A DNA stretch of 64,000 nucleotides, taken from NCBI GenBank assembly GCA_947176765.1, contig CAMWRX010000004.1:1-64000 (forward strand), in the 5' to 3' direction. A program made the translations under genes and the position numbers. Below are positions 26,709 through 36,075 of this stretch, one piece after another. The stretch comes from an uncultured bacterium. GTDB lineage: Bacteria > Bacillota > Clostridia > Oscillospirales > Oscillospiraceae. The notes beneath the pieces are model-generated. The model saw nothing but the letters and a program-made list of their open reading frames with translations. It had not been told where the DNA came from and ran no database searches. The number at the start of each line of letters is the position of its first letter. The stretch's first letter is position 1.

Positions 26709-28679
26709 TCAAAGCGCCGTCAGCGGCTGGACTAGACGTCCCTCTAGTGCGTCGTATACCCGCAGAAGCTCACCCACGCTCCACGCCTGGGCGAAGCAGC
26801 CCTTGGAGGCGGTGGGGTTGGCCCCGTCGTAGATTTCGGGCAGCTGGCCCACGCAGCCCTCCCTCAGAGCGCTTTGAAGCGCCTCCAGCTGCCGCCGGAC
26901 GGTGTCCTTAGCCTGCCGGGAATAGCCGTTCACCTTTAAGTAGGCCAGGTAGTATCCCCCCAGCGGGAACGCCCACACGGTGCCCTGGTGATAGGCCAGA
27001 TCCCGCTCCAGGCGGTCCCCGCCGTAGAAGGGCTTGAACTCCGGGTCGGCGGGATCCAGCGTGCGCAGTCCATAGGGAGTGTACAACTTCTCAAACACGG
27101 TGTCAACCACCTGCTTTTCCTGCTCCGGCGGGAGGATGGAGAAGGGGAGGGACACCGCCCAGATCTGGTTGCAGCGGATCTGGTTATCCGCCTTTGTCCC
27201 GGACAGCACATCCCGCAGACAGCCCAGTTCGGGGTTCCAGAACTTCTCCCGGAAGCTGGCCTGGGCGCGCTCCGCCATGGCGGCGTACCGGGAGCCGTCC
27301 CCTTTCCCCAGCAGCGTTTCCAGGTGCTCCATGATCCGCAGGGCGTTGTACCAGTAGGCGTTGATCTCCACCGGCTTGCCGTGGCGGGGGGTGGGCAGGA
27401 TGCCGTCCACGTTCACATCCATCCAGGTCACCTGGTCGCAGCCGCTGCCGGCGGAGATGAGGCCGTCATCGTCCATGCGGATGGCGAAATCTGTCCCCTT
27501 TTCGTACCAGTCGATGATGTCCGCCATGGCGCCGTAGGCCCGCTCCGCGAACTCCCGGTCGCCGGTGCGGCCGCAGTAGTCGTAGACCGACAGAATGAAC
27601 AGCAGCGCCGCGTCCACCGTGTTGTACCGGGGGGCGTCCTGCCCCTCGGGGAACAGGTTGGGCATGAGGCCCCGGTGGCAGTAGGCCAGGAAGGTCTCCA
27701 GAATGCTGCGGGCGTCGTCATATTGCCGGGTGGCCAGGCAGCAGCCCCCCAGGGCGATCATGGTGTCCCGTCCCCAGTCCTCAAAGAAGGGGAAGCCCGC
27801 CAGGATGGTCTGCTTGCCGGTGGAGGCCCGGTAGGAGACGAACTGGTGGGCGGCCAGGGCCAGGGCCTGGGCGGTGTCGTCCGTAAAGCCCGCCTGTCCC
27901 TCCAGCCCACGGCGCTCTTGCTCCACCCGGTCAAAGACCTCAGCCGCCGTGGGCAGCGCCTGATCGAGACCGTACACCGCCTCCAGCGTGCCATGCCCGC
28001 CGGGGGCGACGGTGAGGGAGAGACAGTGGTTGACGGCGGCCCACCCGGCGGCGGGCTTGCCGTCCATCACGTCATAGGCGTAGTAGAACGGCCCCCGCAG
28101 CTCCTGCTCCAGCGGCTCCACCTGGCCGGTGGTTCGGAAATACAGGCTCCAGCCCGCCGAGCGAACACAGTTCCCCTCCAGGGTAAACCGCTGACCGGGA
28201 GCCAGATTCTCCCCCTTGGGGACGAAGCGCAGATGGGGGGTCACCCGGAGGGTGGCCGTCTCCCGGCTGCGGTTCCAGACCTCATAGACGATGGCCCCGG
28301 TATTCTCTCCCGGCGCCAGGGCCAGGGATTTGACCACCTCTATGCCGTCCGCCAGCCAGCTCCACTGGGGATAGTCCCGGAAGGTGAAGCCGGACAGGAG
28401 GCGCCAGCCGTCCTCCCGGAGTAGGTGGTCCTCAAAGTCCTGGCTGGACAGGACGCGGGTGTTGTCCCCCTGGACCAGCGCCTCTTCCAGCCGCTGGATC
28501 ATCTGCACCCGGCGGTTGGGGGAGTGGTCGCAGGCCATCAGTACCCCGTGCTCGATCCGGGCGCAGGAGCCGATGGCGGTGAGGGAGGAAAAGCCGCCCA
28601 GACCGTTTGTCATGAGATAGCAGGTCTCCTCTCCCCGCTCAAAGGTGCTCCAATCCTGTTTTCCGTATATGAACTTCAT
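26709..28679 (-). CDS. glycogen debranching enzyme, amylo-alpha-1,6-glucosidase type
   Basis: 656 residues. N-terminal domain (TNGLGGFSSLTAIG, RKYHGLL-like ARIEHGVLMACD) and a C-terminal GDE_C (alpha/alpha toroid) domain: GFPFFEDWGRDTMIALGG, then TVDAALLFILSVYDY and LFPEGQDAPRYN. It hydrolyses alpha-1,6 branch points of short glucans in the cytosol. Positioned between pullulanase and the GH31 enzyme, it completes an intracellular alpha-glucan degradation set. Confidence 0.94.
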   Translation of the reverse strand: MKFIYGKQDWSTFERGEETCYLMTNGLGGFSSLTAIGSCARIEHGVLMACDHSPNRRVQMIQRLEEALVQGDNTRVLSSQDFEDHLLREDGWRLLSGFTFRDYPQWSWLADGIEVVKSLALAPGENTGAIVYEVWNRSRETATLRVTPHLRFVPKGENLAPGQRFTLEGNCVRSAGWSLYFRTTGQVEPLEQELRGPFYYAYDVMDGKPAAGWAAVNHCLSLTVAPGGHGTLEAVYGLDQALPTAAEVFDRVEQERRGLEGQAGFTDDTAQALALAAHQFVSYRASTGKQTILAGFPFFEDWGRDTMIALGGCCLATRQYDDARSILETFLAYCHRGLMPNLFPEGQDAPRYNTVDAALLFILSVYDYCGRTGDREFAERAYGAMADIIDWYEKGTDFAIRMDDDGLISAGSGCDQVTWMDVNVDGILPTPRHGKPVEINAYWYNALRIMEHLETLLGKGDGSRYAAMAERAQASFREKFWNPELGCLRDVLSGTKADNQIRCNQIWAVSLPFSILPPEQEKQVVDTVFEKLYTPYGLRTLDPADPEFKPFYGGDRLERDLAYHQGTVWAFPLGGYYLAYLKVNGYSRQAKDTVRRQLEALQSALREGCVGQLPEIYDGANPTASKGCFAQAWSVGELLRVYDALEGRLVQPLTAL

Positions 28680-28697
28680 GAAAATCCCTCTTTTCCT

Positions 28698-28744
28698 GAG
28701 AAAAGGGCCGACCCGACCCGTAAGATGGGTCGGATCAGCCCTTT
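28698..28744 (-). terminator. terminator after the pullulanase gene
   Basis: AAAGGGC...CCGACCC stem with its complement around a 6-base loop and a TTTT run on the minus strand; the debranching-GH31-HAD genes may depend on read-through. Confidence 0.75.
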
Positions 28745-28758
28745 GTTCCGATCATATC

Positions 28759-30690
28759 TCAGCTATCTTTCCGCAGGAGCAGCATCCCGCTGTGGGCGGG
28801 GACGCGCACCGTCTGGCCGGACACGGTTGTGTGCTGGTCAGCGCACTGCCCGTCCGCCCGGACGATCCAGCCGCCCACGGGCAGCGGGGCGGAAAATGCC
28901 TTGTCCGAGGCGTTGTAAACCACCATCAGGCGCTCCCCTGCGGGGCCGCCGCCTTCCACCTGGAAGGACACGACCCCGGGACAGTGGACGGTCTGCTCCG
29001 CCACCCTGTCCGCCGCGTCGGCTGACTTGGCGCACAGGCCGGGCAGGGACTTGCGCAGGCGGATGAGCTGCCGGTAGTAGTCCGTCAGGGCGCCAAACCG
29101 CTCGGCCCGCTCCCAGCAGAGCATATTGAGCTCCGGGGGAGAGCAGTAGCTGTTTCCGTCGCCCAGCTTGGTGCGGCCGAATTCCTCTCCGGCCTGCATA
29201 AACAGGCGGCCCAGACAGGTGAAGTAGATGAAAGCGGCCAGCTTGTTCCGCTCCAGCACGTCGGGTCGGAGCTTGCGGAAATCGACCGGTCCCGGCCCTT
29301 CTGGCAGACACATGACCAGCTTATCCCACAGCGTGAAGTTGTCGTGGGCGGAGACGTAGTTGATCACCTGGGCGCAGCTTCTGGGCTGGAACTCCGGGCT
29401 TCCCTCGTGCCAGCCGGCGGCGGCGTGGAGGATGGTCTGCTCAAAATCCTCCCCGCCGTTGACAAAGCCGGGAACCGTCTCCTTGAAGGAGTCGCCCTTG
29501 ATGGCGTCCCGGGTCAGGTCGCAGAACGCGCCCACGCCGGGATCCAGCAGACCCACGTGCTCTTTCAGCGTGGGGTGGGTGCCCGGTTCCATGGGGGAGG
29601 GCGCCGCCCGCCAGGGCTCGCCGTACATCAGCTTTTCCCCGGGGCCGAAGGCGGCGTCCAGCTCCCGCCGGACGCGGTTCATCAGCTCCACCGTTAAAAG
29701 ACCCATCAGGTCGAAGCGAAAGCCGTCGATGTGATATTCCCGCGCCCAGTACAGCACGGAGTGAACGATGTAATTGTCCGCCATGGCCCGGCCCGCCGCG
29801 ATGTCGTTGCCGCAGGCGGAGCCGGCGGACAACGAGCCGTCCTCGTTCCGGCGGTAGTAATACCCCGGCGTGGTGCGCTCCAGCCAGGAGTCCGCGTGGA
29901 AGGTGTGGTTATATACCACATCCATCACCACCCGCAGCCCGCTCTGGTGGAGGGCCTGGATCATCTCCTTGCACTCCCGGATACGGGCCGCGCCGTCTGA
30001 GGGATCGGTGGAATAACTGCCCTCCGGTATATTGTAGTTCACCGGGTCGTAGCCCCAGTTGAACTGCTTATCGTCCCCGGCCTCATCCACCGAGCCGAAA
30101 TCGAAGATGGGCATCAGCTGGACGTGGGTGACCCCCAAGGAGCGCAGATGATCCATACAGCGGGGGGGCTGTCCGTCCGCTGTGAGGGCGGAAAACGCCT
30201 TGTACTTCCCCCGGTACTCGGGGGGCACTCCGCTGTCCGGGTCGTAAGAGAAGTCCTTGACGTGCAGCTCATAGATGATCTGCTCCGGCTGGGCGGGGGG
30301 CGGGGCGTCCTGGGCCCAGCCCTCCGGGTCGGTGCGGGACAGATCTACCGCCATGCTGCGCGCGCCGTTGCGCCCGCAGGCCACGGCATAGGGGTCGGCG
30401 GTGCGGGCGCAGCGTCCGTCCACCCACACAGCGTAGTCATAGAAGACCCCGTGGAGGTTTTCCTCCATCGCCAGCGACCAGACGCCCCGGTCACCCCGGC
30501 TCAGCGGATGGGTTTCATAGGCGTCGGAGGCGTCGTCCCGGTACAGGGACAGCTCTATCCGTTCCGCCTCCGGGCTCCACACCTTGAATACGGTGCGTCC
30601 CCCAGTGCAGACGGCGCCCAAATCTGTTTCGTCATATCGGTATTTTGCGTCGAATTGCGCGTCATATTTGGTTTGTTTGATTGATTCCAC
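28759..30690 (-). CDS. pulA: type I pullulanase (GH13_14)
   Basis: 643 residues from GTG with GGAG 7 bases upstream. CBM48-like N-terminal domain (residues 25-120), the pullulanase YELHVKDFS strand, then the GH13 boxes: VVMDVVYNHT, DGFRFDLMG (nucleophile), YGEPW (acid/base) and NYVSAHDNFTLWD. It lacks a signal peptide, so it debranches intracellular maltodextrins or glycogen. Own terminator and 200-base gap separate it from malG. Confidence 0.94.
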   Translation of the reverse strand: MESIKQTKYDAQFDAKYRYDETDLGAVCTGGRTVFKVWSPEAERIELSLYRDDASDAYETHPLSRGDRGVWSLAMEENLHGVFYDYAVWVDGRCARTADPYAVACGRNGARSMAVDLSRTDPEGWAQDAPPPAQPEQIIYELHVKDFSYDPDSGVPPEYRGKYKAFSALTADGQPPRCMDHLRSLGVTHVQLMPIFDFGSVDEAGDDKQFNWGYDPVNYNIPEGSYSTDPSDGAARIRECKEMIQALHQSGLRVVMDVVYNHTFHADSWLERTTPGYYYRRNEDGSLSAGSACGNDIAAGRAMADNYIVHSVLYWAREYHIDGFRFDLMGLLTVELMNRVRRELDAAFGPGEKLMYGEPWRAAPSPMEPGTHPTLKEHVGLLDPGVGAFCDLTRDAIKGDSFKETVPGFVNGGEDFEQTILHAAAGWHEGSPEFQPRSCAQVINYVSAHDNFTLWDKLVMCLPEGPGPVDFRKLRPDVLERNKLAAFIYFTCLGRLFMQAGEEFGRTKLGDGNSYCSPPELNMLCWERAERFGALTDYYRQLIRLRKSLPGLCAKSADAADRVAEQTVHCPGVVSFQVEGGGPAGERLMVVYNASDKAFSAPLPVGGWIVRADGQCADQHTTVSGQTVRVPAHSGMLLLRKDS

Positions 30691-30728
30691 AGTTGATCTC
30701 CAATATTGGTCGTCAGGTTGTCAGGGCA

Positions 30729-30788
30729 TAAAAGAGGGCATGGCCCGCGCCTCTCCATAGTGCAAAGGGGAACCGCGAACCATGCCCT
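30729..30788 (-). terminator. terminator of the maltodextrin importer operon
   Basis: Long imperfect hairpin closed by AGGGCATGG / CCATGCCCT and followed on the minus strand by CTTTTATG. Confidence 0.65.
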
Positions 30789-30888
30789 GTGGGTCTTGCG
30801 AGCTAAGAGCAAAAATCGTCGAGCGGATCTGTCCGGCCTTATGATATGTTATGCGTAAAGCATGGACAGGGGCTGGGTTGAAAAAGCG

Positions 30889-31743
30889 TCAGCCCTTGAC
30901 AGCGCCGGAGACGCCCTCCACGTAGTACTTCTGCGTCATGGTGAACAGAATGGCGATGGGGATGGAGATCATGACACAGCCCGCGTAGAACTGGGTGTAG
31001 AAGTACTCCACATACTCCTTCTCCAGCATGGTCCACAGTCCGATGGCGATGGTGTAGAACTGGGTGTCCTGGCCCATAATGACCTTGGCGAAGATGTAGT
31101 CCACCCAGGGGCCCATGAAGGCGGTCAGCAGGGTGTAGGTGATGATGGGCTTGGACAGGGGCAGGGTGACGTGGATCAGGGTCTGCCACTTGGTGGCGCC
31201 GTCGATGTAGGCGGCCTCGTCAATGGCCTTGGGGATGGTATCCAGGAAGCCCTTGGCAATATAGAACCCCAATCCGGCGCCGCCGGAGTAGACCAGCACC
31301 AGCGCGAACTGCTTCAGAAGGCCGGTCTCCAGGAAGCCCAGGCCCTTGAGGATGTAGTACACGGCGATCATGGACATAAAGCCGGGGAACATACCCAAGA
31401 TCATGGCCAGGTTCATGAAGGGCTTGCGCAGACGGAAACGCAGGCGGCTCATGCAGTAAGCCACGCAGATGGTGAAGAAAGCGGCGATAATGGTGCTGAT
31501 GATGGCGATGATCAGCGTGTTCAGGAACCAGCGCTTGAAGTCGATCATGCTGTTGGTGGCGTTGAACAGGTTGACATAGTTATCAACGGTGAAGCCCTTG
31601 GGCCAGATATAGCTCTTGTAGGAGCCGCCCTCCGCACGGAACGAGGTCAGGATGACGTAAAAGATGGGCAGCACCCAGATGAAGCCGAGGACGGCCAGCA
31701 GAACGTGACAGAGCACGTTCGAAATCATTTTTCTTTGTTTCAT
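30889..31743 (-). CDS. malG: maltodextrin ABC transporter permease, MalG type
   Basis: 284 residues with six membrane segments. The inner-membrane permease loop that contacts the ATPase is intact: EAAYIDGATKWQTLIHVTLPLSKP. Starts with a basic cytosolic tail (MKQRKMI). Start overlaps the malF stop by one base (TAATG). No ATPase (MalK/MsmX) is encoded here, so a shared ATPase elsewhere must energise it. Confidence 0.94.
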   Translation of the reverse strand: MKQRKMISNVLCHVLLAVLGFIWVLPIFYVILTSFRAEGGSYKSYIWPKGFTVDNYVNLFNATNSMIDFKRWFLNTLIIAIISTIIAAFFTICVAYCMSRLRFRLRKPFMNLAMILGMFPGFMSMIAVYYILKGLGFLETGLLKQFALVLVYSGGAGLGFYIAKGFLDTIPKAIDEAAYIDGATKWQTLIHVTLPLSKPIITYTLLTAFMGPWVDYIFAKVIMGQDTQFYTIAIGLWTMLEKEYVEYFYTQFYAGCVMISIPIAILFTMTQKYYVEGVSGAVKG

Positions 31744-33155
31744 TATTGGAACGCCCCCTCATCCTTGTATGCGCCGGTCTGGTGGTAGGTGAGCAGCGCT
31801 GTGACCGCCAGCACGATAAAGGTCATGATGCCAATGACAGAGCCGATGTTGTAGTCCTTCTGGGTGATGGTCAACCGATACAGCCAGGTGATGAGCAGGT
31901 CGGTCTTGCCCGCGAAGTAGTAGTCCAGCGAGTCCGGCCCGCCGCCGCTCAGCAGGAAGATCACGTTGAAGTTGTTGATGTTCCCAGTGAAGGAGGTAAT
32001 CAGATTGGGCGTCATAACAAACAGCATATAGGGCAGGGTGATTTTGCGGAAAATAGTGGGCGGATTGGCGCCGTCAATGCGGGCGGCCTCATACAGCTCG
32101 CCGGGGATGTTCTGCAAAATACCCGTGGTAGACAGCATAGTGTAGGGGATACCGATCCACATATTGATGCAGATGATGGTAATTTTGGCGTATGTCGCGT
32201 TGGTGAAGAAGGGGACCGAATCCGTGGCCCCGATCAAGCCGGCCAACCTCAGCAGGATGTTCACCGGGCCGTTGGTGTTGAAGATGGTGCGCATACTCAG
32301 CAGGGTGACGAACTGGGGCACGGCGATGGACAGCACGAACACGAAGCGCCAGAAGCCCTTGGCGCGGGTGTCCTTGCGGTTGATGAGCAGAGCCAGCAGC
32401 ATACCCAGGATAAAGTTGCTGAAGGTGGCGCACACGGCCCAGATCAGGGTCCAGCCCAGGACGGGCCAGAAGGTGGCGGCCAGCTTGCTGCCGTTGGTAA
32501 ACAGCTGGGCGAAGTTGGACAGCCCCACCCAGCCGAACAGGTTTCCGGGCGGCTGGTGGTCGCGGTCATAGCTGGTGAAAGCGATCAGGATCATGAAGAT
32601 CAGCGGGATGACAGTGAATGCCAGGATGCCGAAGGAGGGGAAGGCCATCAGCAGGCCGTGGATGTTCTCCTCCAGCAGGGAGTGCAGGTCGTCCTTAAAG
32701 GTGGGGATGGGCATACCCCGCTCCTTGCGCTTCTGGGTGCAGTAGGCGCTCTTCATGGACATATAGGCCACGGCGATGACAATGGCCGTCAGCACAATGG
32801 TGATCACGCCGTACAGCATACACAGCATGGAGTTGTCGCCCGGAATGTACTCGAAGACACCATGGGCCTCGTTCCAGACCTCTTCCTGTACCTTGGTGCC
32901 CAGGGTGAGGAAGTTACCCATAGCGGCCGCGCCGAAGCTGACCATATAGGCAATGTAGCCAACCTCGATGGCCAGCAGAAGAAGGCCACGGATGATCTGC
33001 ATATTGATCAGGTTGCCCAGACCGAAGATGAGGAAGGACAGCTTGGAAATGGCGTTGCTCTCGCGGATGACCTGCAAGGGACGCGCGTTGTTGGGCAGTA
33101 CGGCGCGCAGAGCCGGTGCGTCGGCGCTGCCCGGGTTAGTTTTCTTCGTCTCCAT
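31743..33155 (-). CDS. malF: maltodextrin ABC transporter permease, MalF type
   Basis: 470 residues from the ATG at 33155, which follows AGGGGGG; the track's longer frame starts inside the hairpin region. It has about 8-9 membrane segments, including an extra N-terminal set and a periplasm-side insert as in MalF, and the permease loop EAARIDGANPPTIFRKITLP. With MalG it forms the import channel for maltodextrins bound by the lipoprotein encoded upstream. A TAATG junction couples it to malG. Confidence 0.93.
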   Translation of the reverse strand: METKKTNPGSADAPALRAVLPNNARPLQVIRESNAISKLSFLIFGLGNLINMQIIRGLLLLAIEVGYIAYMVSFGAAAMGNFLTLGTKVQEEVWNEAHGVFEYIPGDNSMLCMLYGVITIVLTAIVIAVAYMSMKSAYCTQKRKERGMPIPTFKDDLHSLLEENIHGLLMAFPSFGILAFTVIPLIFMILIAFTSYDRDHQPPGNLFGWVGLSNFAQLFTNGSKLAATFWPVLGWTLIWAVCATFSNFILGMLLALLINRKDTRAKGFWRFVFVLSIAVPQFVTLLSMRTIFNTNGPVNILLRLAGLIGATDSVPFFTNATYAKITIICINMWIGIPYTMLSTTGILQNIPGELYEAARIDGANPPTIFRKITLPYMLFVMTPNLITSFTGNINNFNVIFLLSGGGPDSLDYYFAGKTDLLITWLYRLTITQKDYNIGSVIGIMTFIVLAVTALLTYHQTGAYKDEGAFQ

Positions 33156-33184
33156 AGATTTTCTCGACCCCCCTGTATTGAATC

Positions 33185-33304
33185 GCGGCGGGGACACCAA
33201 ATGAACAGCATCCCCGCCGCTTTTATGGACGGCAGTCCCGCCTGCGGTTCAGCGGGCGATGTGGGCCGGCCCACATCGATGAAAAAGCCATGGCTTTTTC
33301 ATCG
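33185..33304 (-). promoter_or_regulatory. three stem-loops in the malE-malF gap
   Basis: Stems: GCGGCGGGGA/TCCCCGCCGC (33185-33220), a perfect 22-base palindrome (33257-33278) and a perfect 28-base palindrome (33277-33304, arms ending GAAAAAGCC). None is followed by a strong T-run in the operon's direction, so they probably protect the malE transcript end and lower malFG expression. Confidence 0.65.
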
Positions 33305-33329
33305 GATTCATATTCATTTTAGCCTGTTC

Positions 33330-34637
33330 TTACTCCGCGGTCATGGCGGAGACAAAGGTGTCCAGCTTGGCCTGGGCGTTATCCTTGGTGATCTCCTTGC
33401 TGCGGATCTCGGTGGGGATGGCGCCGGCGTAGGTCCAGTACCGGGCGGAGAAGGTGGTGCTGACGGGCTGCATCACGCTGCAGTTATTGGACTCGTTCAC
33501 CAGGACGGTGGCCAGTTCGTTGGCCTTCACGGCGTCGGAGTTGGCGGAGTCGTTGTGGGTGGGGATCTGAGCGGACTTCTCAAAGCGCAGGGTCTGGTTG
33601 TCCGCGTTGCCCAGGAAAGCGGCGAGGGCCACGGCGGCGGCGGGGTTCTTGGACTTGGCGTTGACGCCGATGCACTTGGAGCCGTAGAAGCCCAGCAGCT
33701 GATAGTCATTGCCGTCGGGATTGAAGGTGGGGATGACAGCCAGGCCCAGGTCGTCGCCCAGGACATCGTGATACATATCATAGTTCCAGGCACCGTCCCA
33801 CCAAGCGGCGATGCGGTGGTCTTCGATCAGCTCGGACACGGCGATCTCGCCGTCATAACCGCACTTGGGGTTGTTGATCAGGTCGATGAGGTAGTTGGTG
33901 ACAGCCAGACCGGTGGCGTTGTTCCAGTCCACACCGGCGGCCAGGTCGCTGCCGTCAGAGCCGAACACGGACAGGCCGGCGCCGTAGTACCAAGCGCCCA
34001 GCTTCCAGCCGCCAGCGGACTCGAAGTAGAAGTTGTAGGCGTTGTCAGCAGTCTCGGCGCTCATGATGCCTTCCATGGTCTTGATCTGATCCTCGTTGAG
34101 CAGGGTCTTGTCATAGAACATGAAGAAGGTGTTGTGGGTGAAGGGGATGGCATAGAGCTTGCCGTCGGACATGGCGGTGTCGATGACGGACTGAGCCATG
34201 CTGGAGTTCACCATATCGGCGGTAGCGCCGCCCAGCTGGGCGATGGCGCCGGCGCTGACCAGGTCGGGCAGCTGGTCGTTGGCGAAGAAGAACACGTCAG
34301 CCGCGGCCTCCACGTCCTTCAGAACCTCGTCCTTGCACTTGTCCTCGCCCACGGCGGTGACTTCCCAGGTGATGTTCCACTCGGGATGCTCAGCCGCGAA
34401 GGCCTTCTGCTGCTCGTCGATGATGCCGGTGTCGATCTGGTTGGAGGGGCACCACACCTTCAGGGTGATGTCGGTGACTTCGCCCTCGTTACCGCCCTGG
34501 GGGGCGTCGCTGGTGACTTCGCCGCCATTGTTGCCCTGGGGGGCGTCGCTGGTGGTGGTGTCCTTCTTGCCGCAGCCGGCCAGAAGGCTCAGAGACAGGG
34601 CGCCAGCCAGAAGCATGGCTAAAGTTCTTCTTTTCAT
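33330..34637 (-). CDS. malE: maltodextrin-binding lipoprotein (extracellular solute-binding protein family 1)
   Basis: 435 residues from the ATG at 34637, preceded by AAAGGAGG. Type II signal peptide KRRTLAMLLAGALSLSLLAGC, lipobox LAGC, then a Thr/Asp/Gly-rich linker containing a repeated DAPQG(N/G)N unit. The mature part is a bacterial SBP_1 fold (LKVWCPSNQIDTGIIDEQQ; AIPFTHNTFFMFYDKTLL). It captures maltodextrins outside the membrane and hands them to MalFG. Confidence 0.93.
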   Translation of the reverse strand: MKRRTLAMLLAGALSLSLLAGCGKKDTTTSDAPQGNNGGEVTSDAPQGGNEGEVTDITLKVWCPSNQIDTGIIDEQQKAFAAEHPEWNITWEVTAVGEDKCKDEVLKDVEAAADVFFFANDQLPDLVSAGAIAQLGGATADMVNSSMAQSVIDTAMSDGKLYAIPFTHNTFFMFYDKTLLNEDQIKTMEGIMSAETADNAYNFYFESAGGWKLGAWYYGAGLSVFGSDGSDLAAGVDWNNATGLAVTNYLIDLINNPKCGYDGEIAVSELIEDHRIAAWWDGAWNYDMYHDVLGDDLGLAVIPTFNPDGNDYQLLGFYGSKCIGVNAKSKNPAAAVALAAFLGNADNQTLRFEKSAQIPTHNDSANSDAVKANELATVLVNESNNCSVMQPVSTTFSARYWTYAGAIPTEIRSKEITKDNAQAKLDTFVSAMTAE

Positions 34638-34660
34638 TTTGATTTTGTCCTCCTTTTTGT

Positions 34661-34789
34661 GTTTACTTTGTTTCGCAAAGTTTCGAAAGGGCCGGATTAA
34701 AACGGGATATAGAAGGAACCGGTGCATCCAAAACCTTGTTTCGCAAAGCTTGCCAAAATTAAATTAGCACAACTTTCGGCGAATGTCAA
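34661..34789 (-). promoter_or_regulatory. malE promoter with two LacI-type operator repeats
   Basis: Minus strand TTGACA (34784-34789), 17-base spacer, TAATTT (34761-34766). Two copies of GTTTCGCAAAG (34670-34680, 34738-34748) lie downstream of the start, 68 bases apart, and one continues into TTTCGAAAG. Confidence 0.7.
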
Positions 34790-34876
34790 GGAAGATTTCC
34801 ACTGAACTGGAGTGTTGGTGCCAAAAATTCGCTTGAGTTTTTATGCAAACTGCCAAAGCGCCGCAGGGAGGAGGGA

Positions 34877-35004
34877 GGGTTGCGAAACTTATTCCAGCGC
34901 TGTTTTCGCTTGAAAACCGGCGGCAAAAGTTCGCGAATTTTCTGTGGAAGGCGGCGAAAAAAGTTTCGAAACGAGCTTGATTTTTTGTAATAATGTGGTA
35001 CAAT
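34877..35004 (+). promoter_or_regulatory. lacI-type regulator promoter with related operator half-sites
   Basis: TTGATT (34977-34982), 16-base spacer, TACAAT. GTTTCGAAAC, a perfect 10-base palindrome (34963-34972), overlaps the region just before -35; TTGCGAAACTT (34880-34890) is a further copy. The remaining part of the 410-base divergent gap shows no ORF. Confidence 0.65.
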
Positions 35005-35046
35005 ACTCACAAATGCTGTGTTGGTATCATTCTGTAGGAGGTTATC

Positions 35047-36075
35047 ATGGTTACCCTTAACGATATTGCTGCCAGGCTGGGTATATCGAAAAGCACCGTC
35101 TCTAAAGGGCTGAGCAATGCCTCGGACGTCAGTGAAGAGCTGCGTAAGAAAATTATAGAAACCGCCGCGGAGATGGGGTATTCCGGCAGACGGACACAGA
35201 AACGGCTGTGCATCCTGGTGGAGAACATGGGGTACAAGGAGCCGAACCAGTTTGGCTATGAGTTGATCTCCGGGTTTGTACAGATGGCAAAGCCGGAGGG
35301 CTGGACGGTGGATGTGGTGCCCCTGGACAAGGAGCGCCAGAAGGATATGGCCTACAGCGACTTTATGGCCCAGGGCGGGTATCAGGGGGCGTTCCTGCTG
35401 GGCTTTTCCCTCGTCGATCCCTGGATGGAGGAGTTCCGCACCGCCCGGATTCCTACTGTGCTCTATGATAACTACATTAAGGAAAACCCCTTTATGGCCT
35501 CGGTGGGGTGTGACAGCTGGGGCGGCATGGAGGAGGCGGTGCGGCACCTGTACGCGCTGGGCCACAGGCGGATCGGGCTGCTGTTCGGCCCGCTGGATTC
35601 CTATGTGCTGAAAGAGCGGTATAACGCCTTTCTCAGCGCGATGGAGAAGTGCGGCCTGGAGGTGAATGAGGAGCTCGTCGGGGTGGGCTATTATGTGGCG
35701 GAATCCACCCGGAAATATCTGCCCAAGCTGATTGAAAAGGGCGCGACCGCCATTTTATGCTCCGATGACAGCCGGGCTGTGGCGGCTTACACTGAGTGCG
35801 TGGACCGGCGCGTCCGTATCCCGCGGGACGTGAGCATTATCGGCTTTGACGACCTGCCCATCACCGCCTACATGAATCCGGCCCTGACCACCGTCCGGCA
35901 GGACAGGCTGGCGCTGGGCAAATGCGGCTACTACGCGCTGCAATGCCTGCTGGGCGGCATGGATATTCACTCGATTGTGCTCCGGGCTCCGCTGGTGGTT
36001 CGGGGCTCCACCGGGCCGGCAGCGGTCCGTCCTGAAAAATCTGCGGAGGAGGCTTCCCATGGCAGCGGAAAATGA
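35047..36075 (+). CDS. LacI-family regulator of the alpha-glucan locus
   Basis: 342 residues. HTH VTLNDIAARLGISKSTVSKGLS followed by the hinge helix and a periplasmic-binding-like effector domain (RRIGLLFGP, IIGFDDLPITAYMNPALTTVRQD). Note that the hinge segment is short and the usual RSL after TVS is KGL. It is divergent to malEFG and its upstream repeats match those at malE, so it most likely represses or activates the importer and itself in response to maltodextrin. Confidence 0.92.
   Translation: MVTLNDIAARLGISKSTVSKGLSNASDVSEELRKKIIETAAEMGYSGRRTQKRLCILVENMGYKEPNQFGYELISGFVQMAKPEGWTVDVVPLDKERQKDMAYSDFMAQGGYQGAFLLGFSLVDPWMEEFRTARIPTVLYDNYIKENPFMASVGCDSWGGMEEAVRHLYALGHRRIGLLFGPLDSYVLKERYNAFLSAMEKCGLEVNEELVGVGYYVAESTRKYLPKLIEKGATAILCSDDSRAVAAYTECVDRRVRIPRDVSIIGFDDLPITAYMNPALTTVRQDRLALGKCGYYALQCLLGGMDIHSIVLRAPLVVRGSTGPAAVRPEKSAEEASHGSGK

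Noticed and set aside
26988-28424. 478-aa plus-strand ORF
   Set aside because: Shadow of the debranching enzyme gene.
31746-34622. 958-aa plus-strand ORF
   Set aside because: Shadow of malF and malE on the opposite strand; composition biased, no ribosome site.
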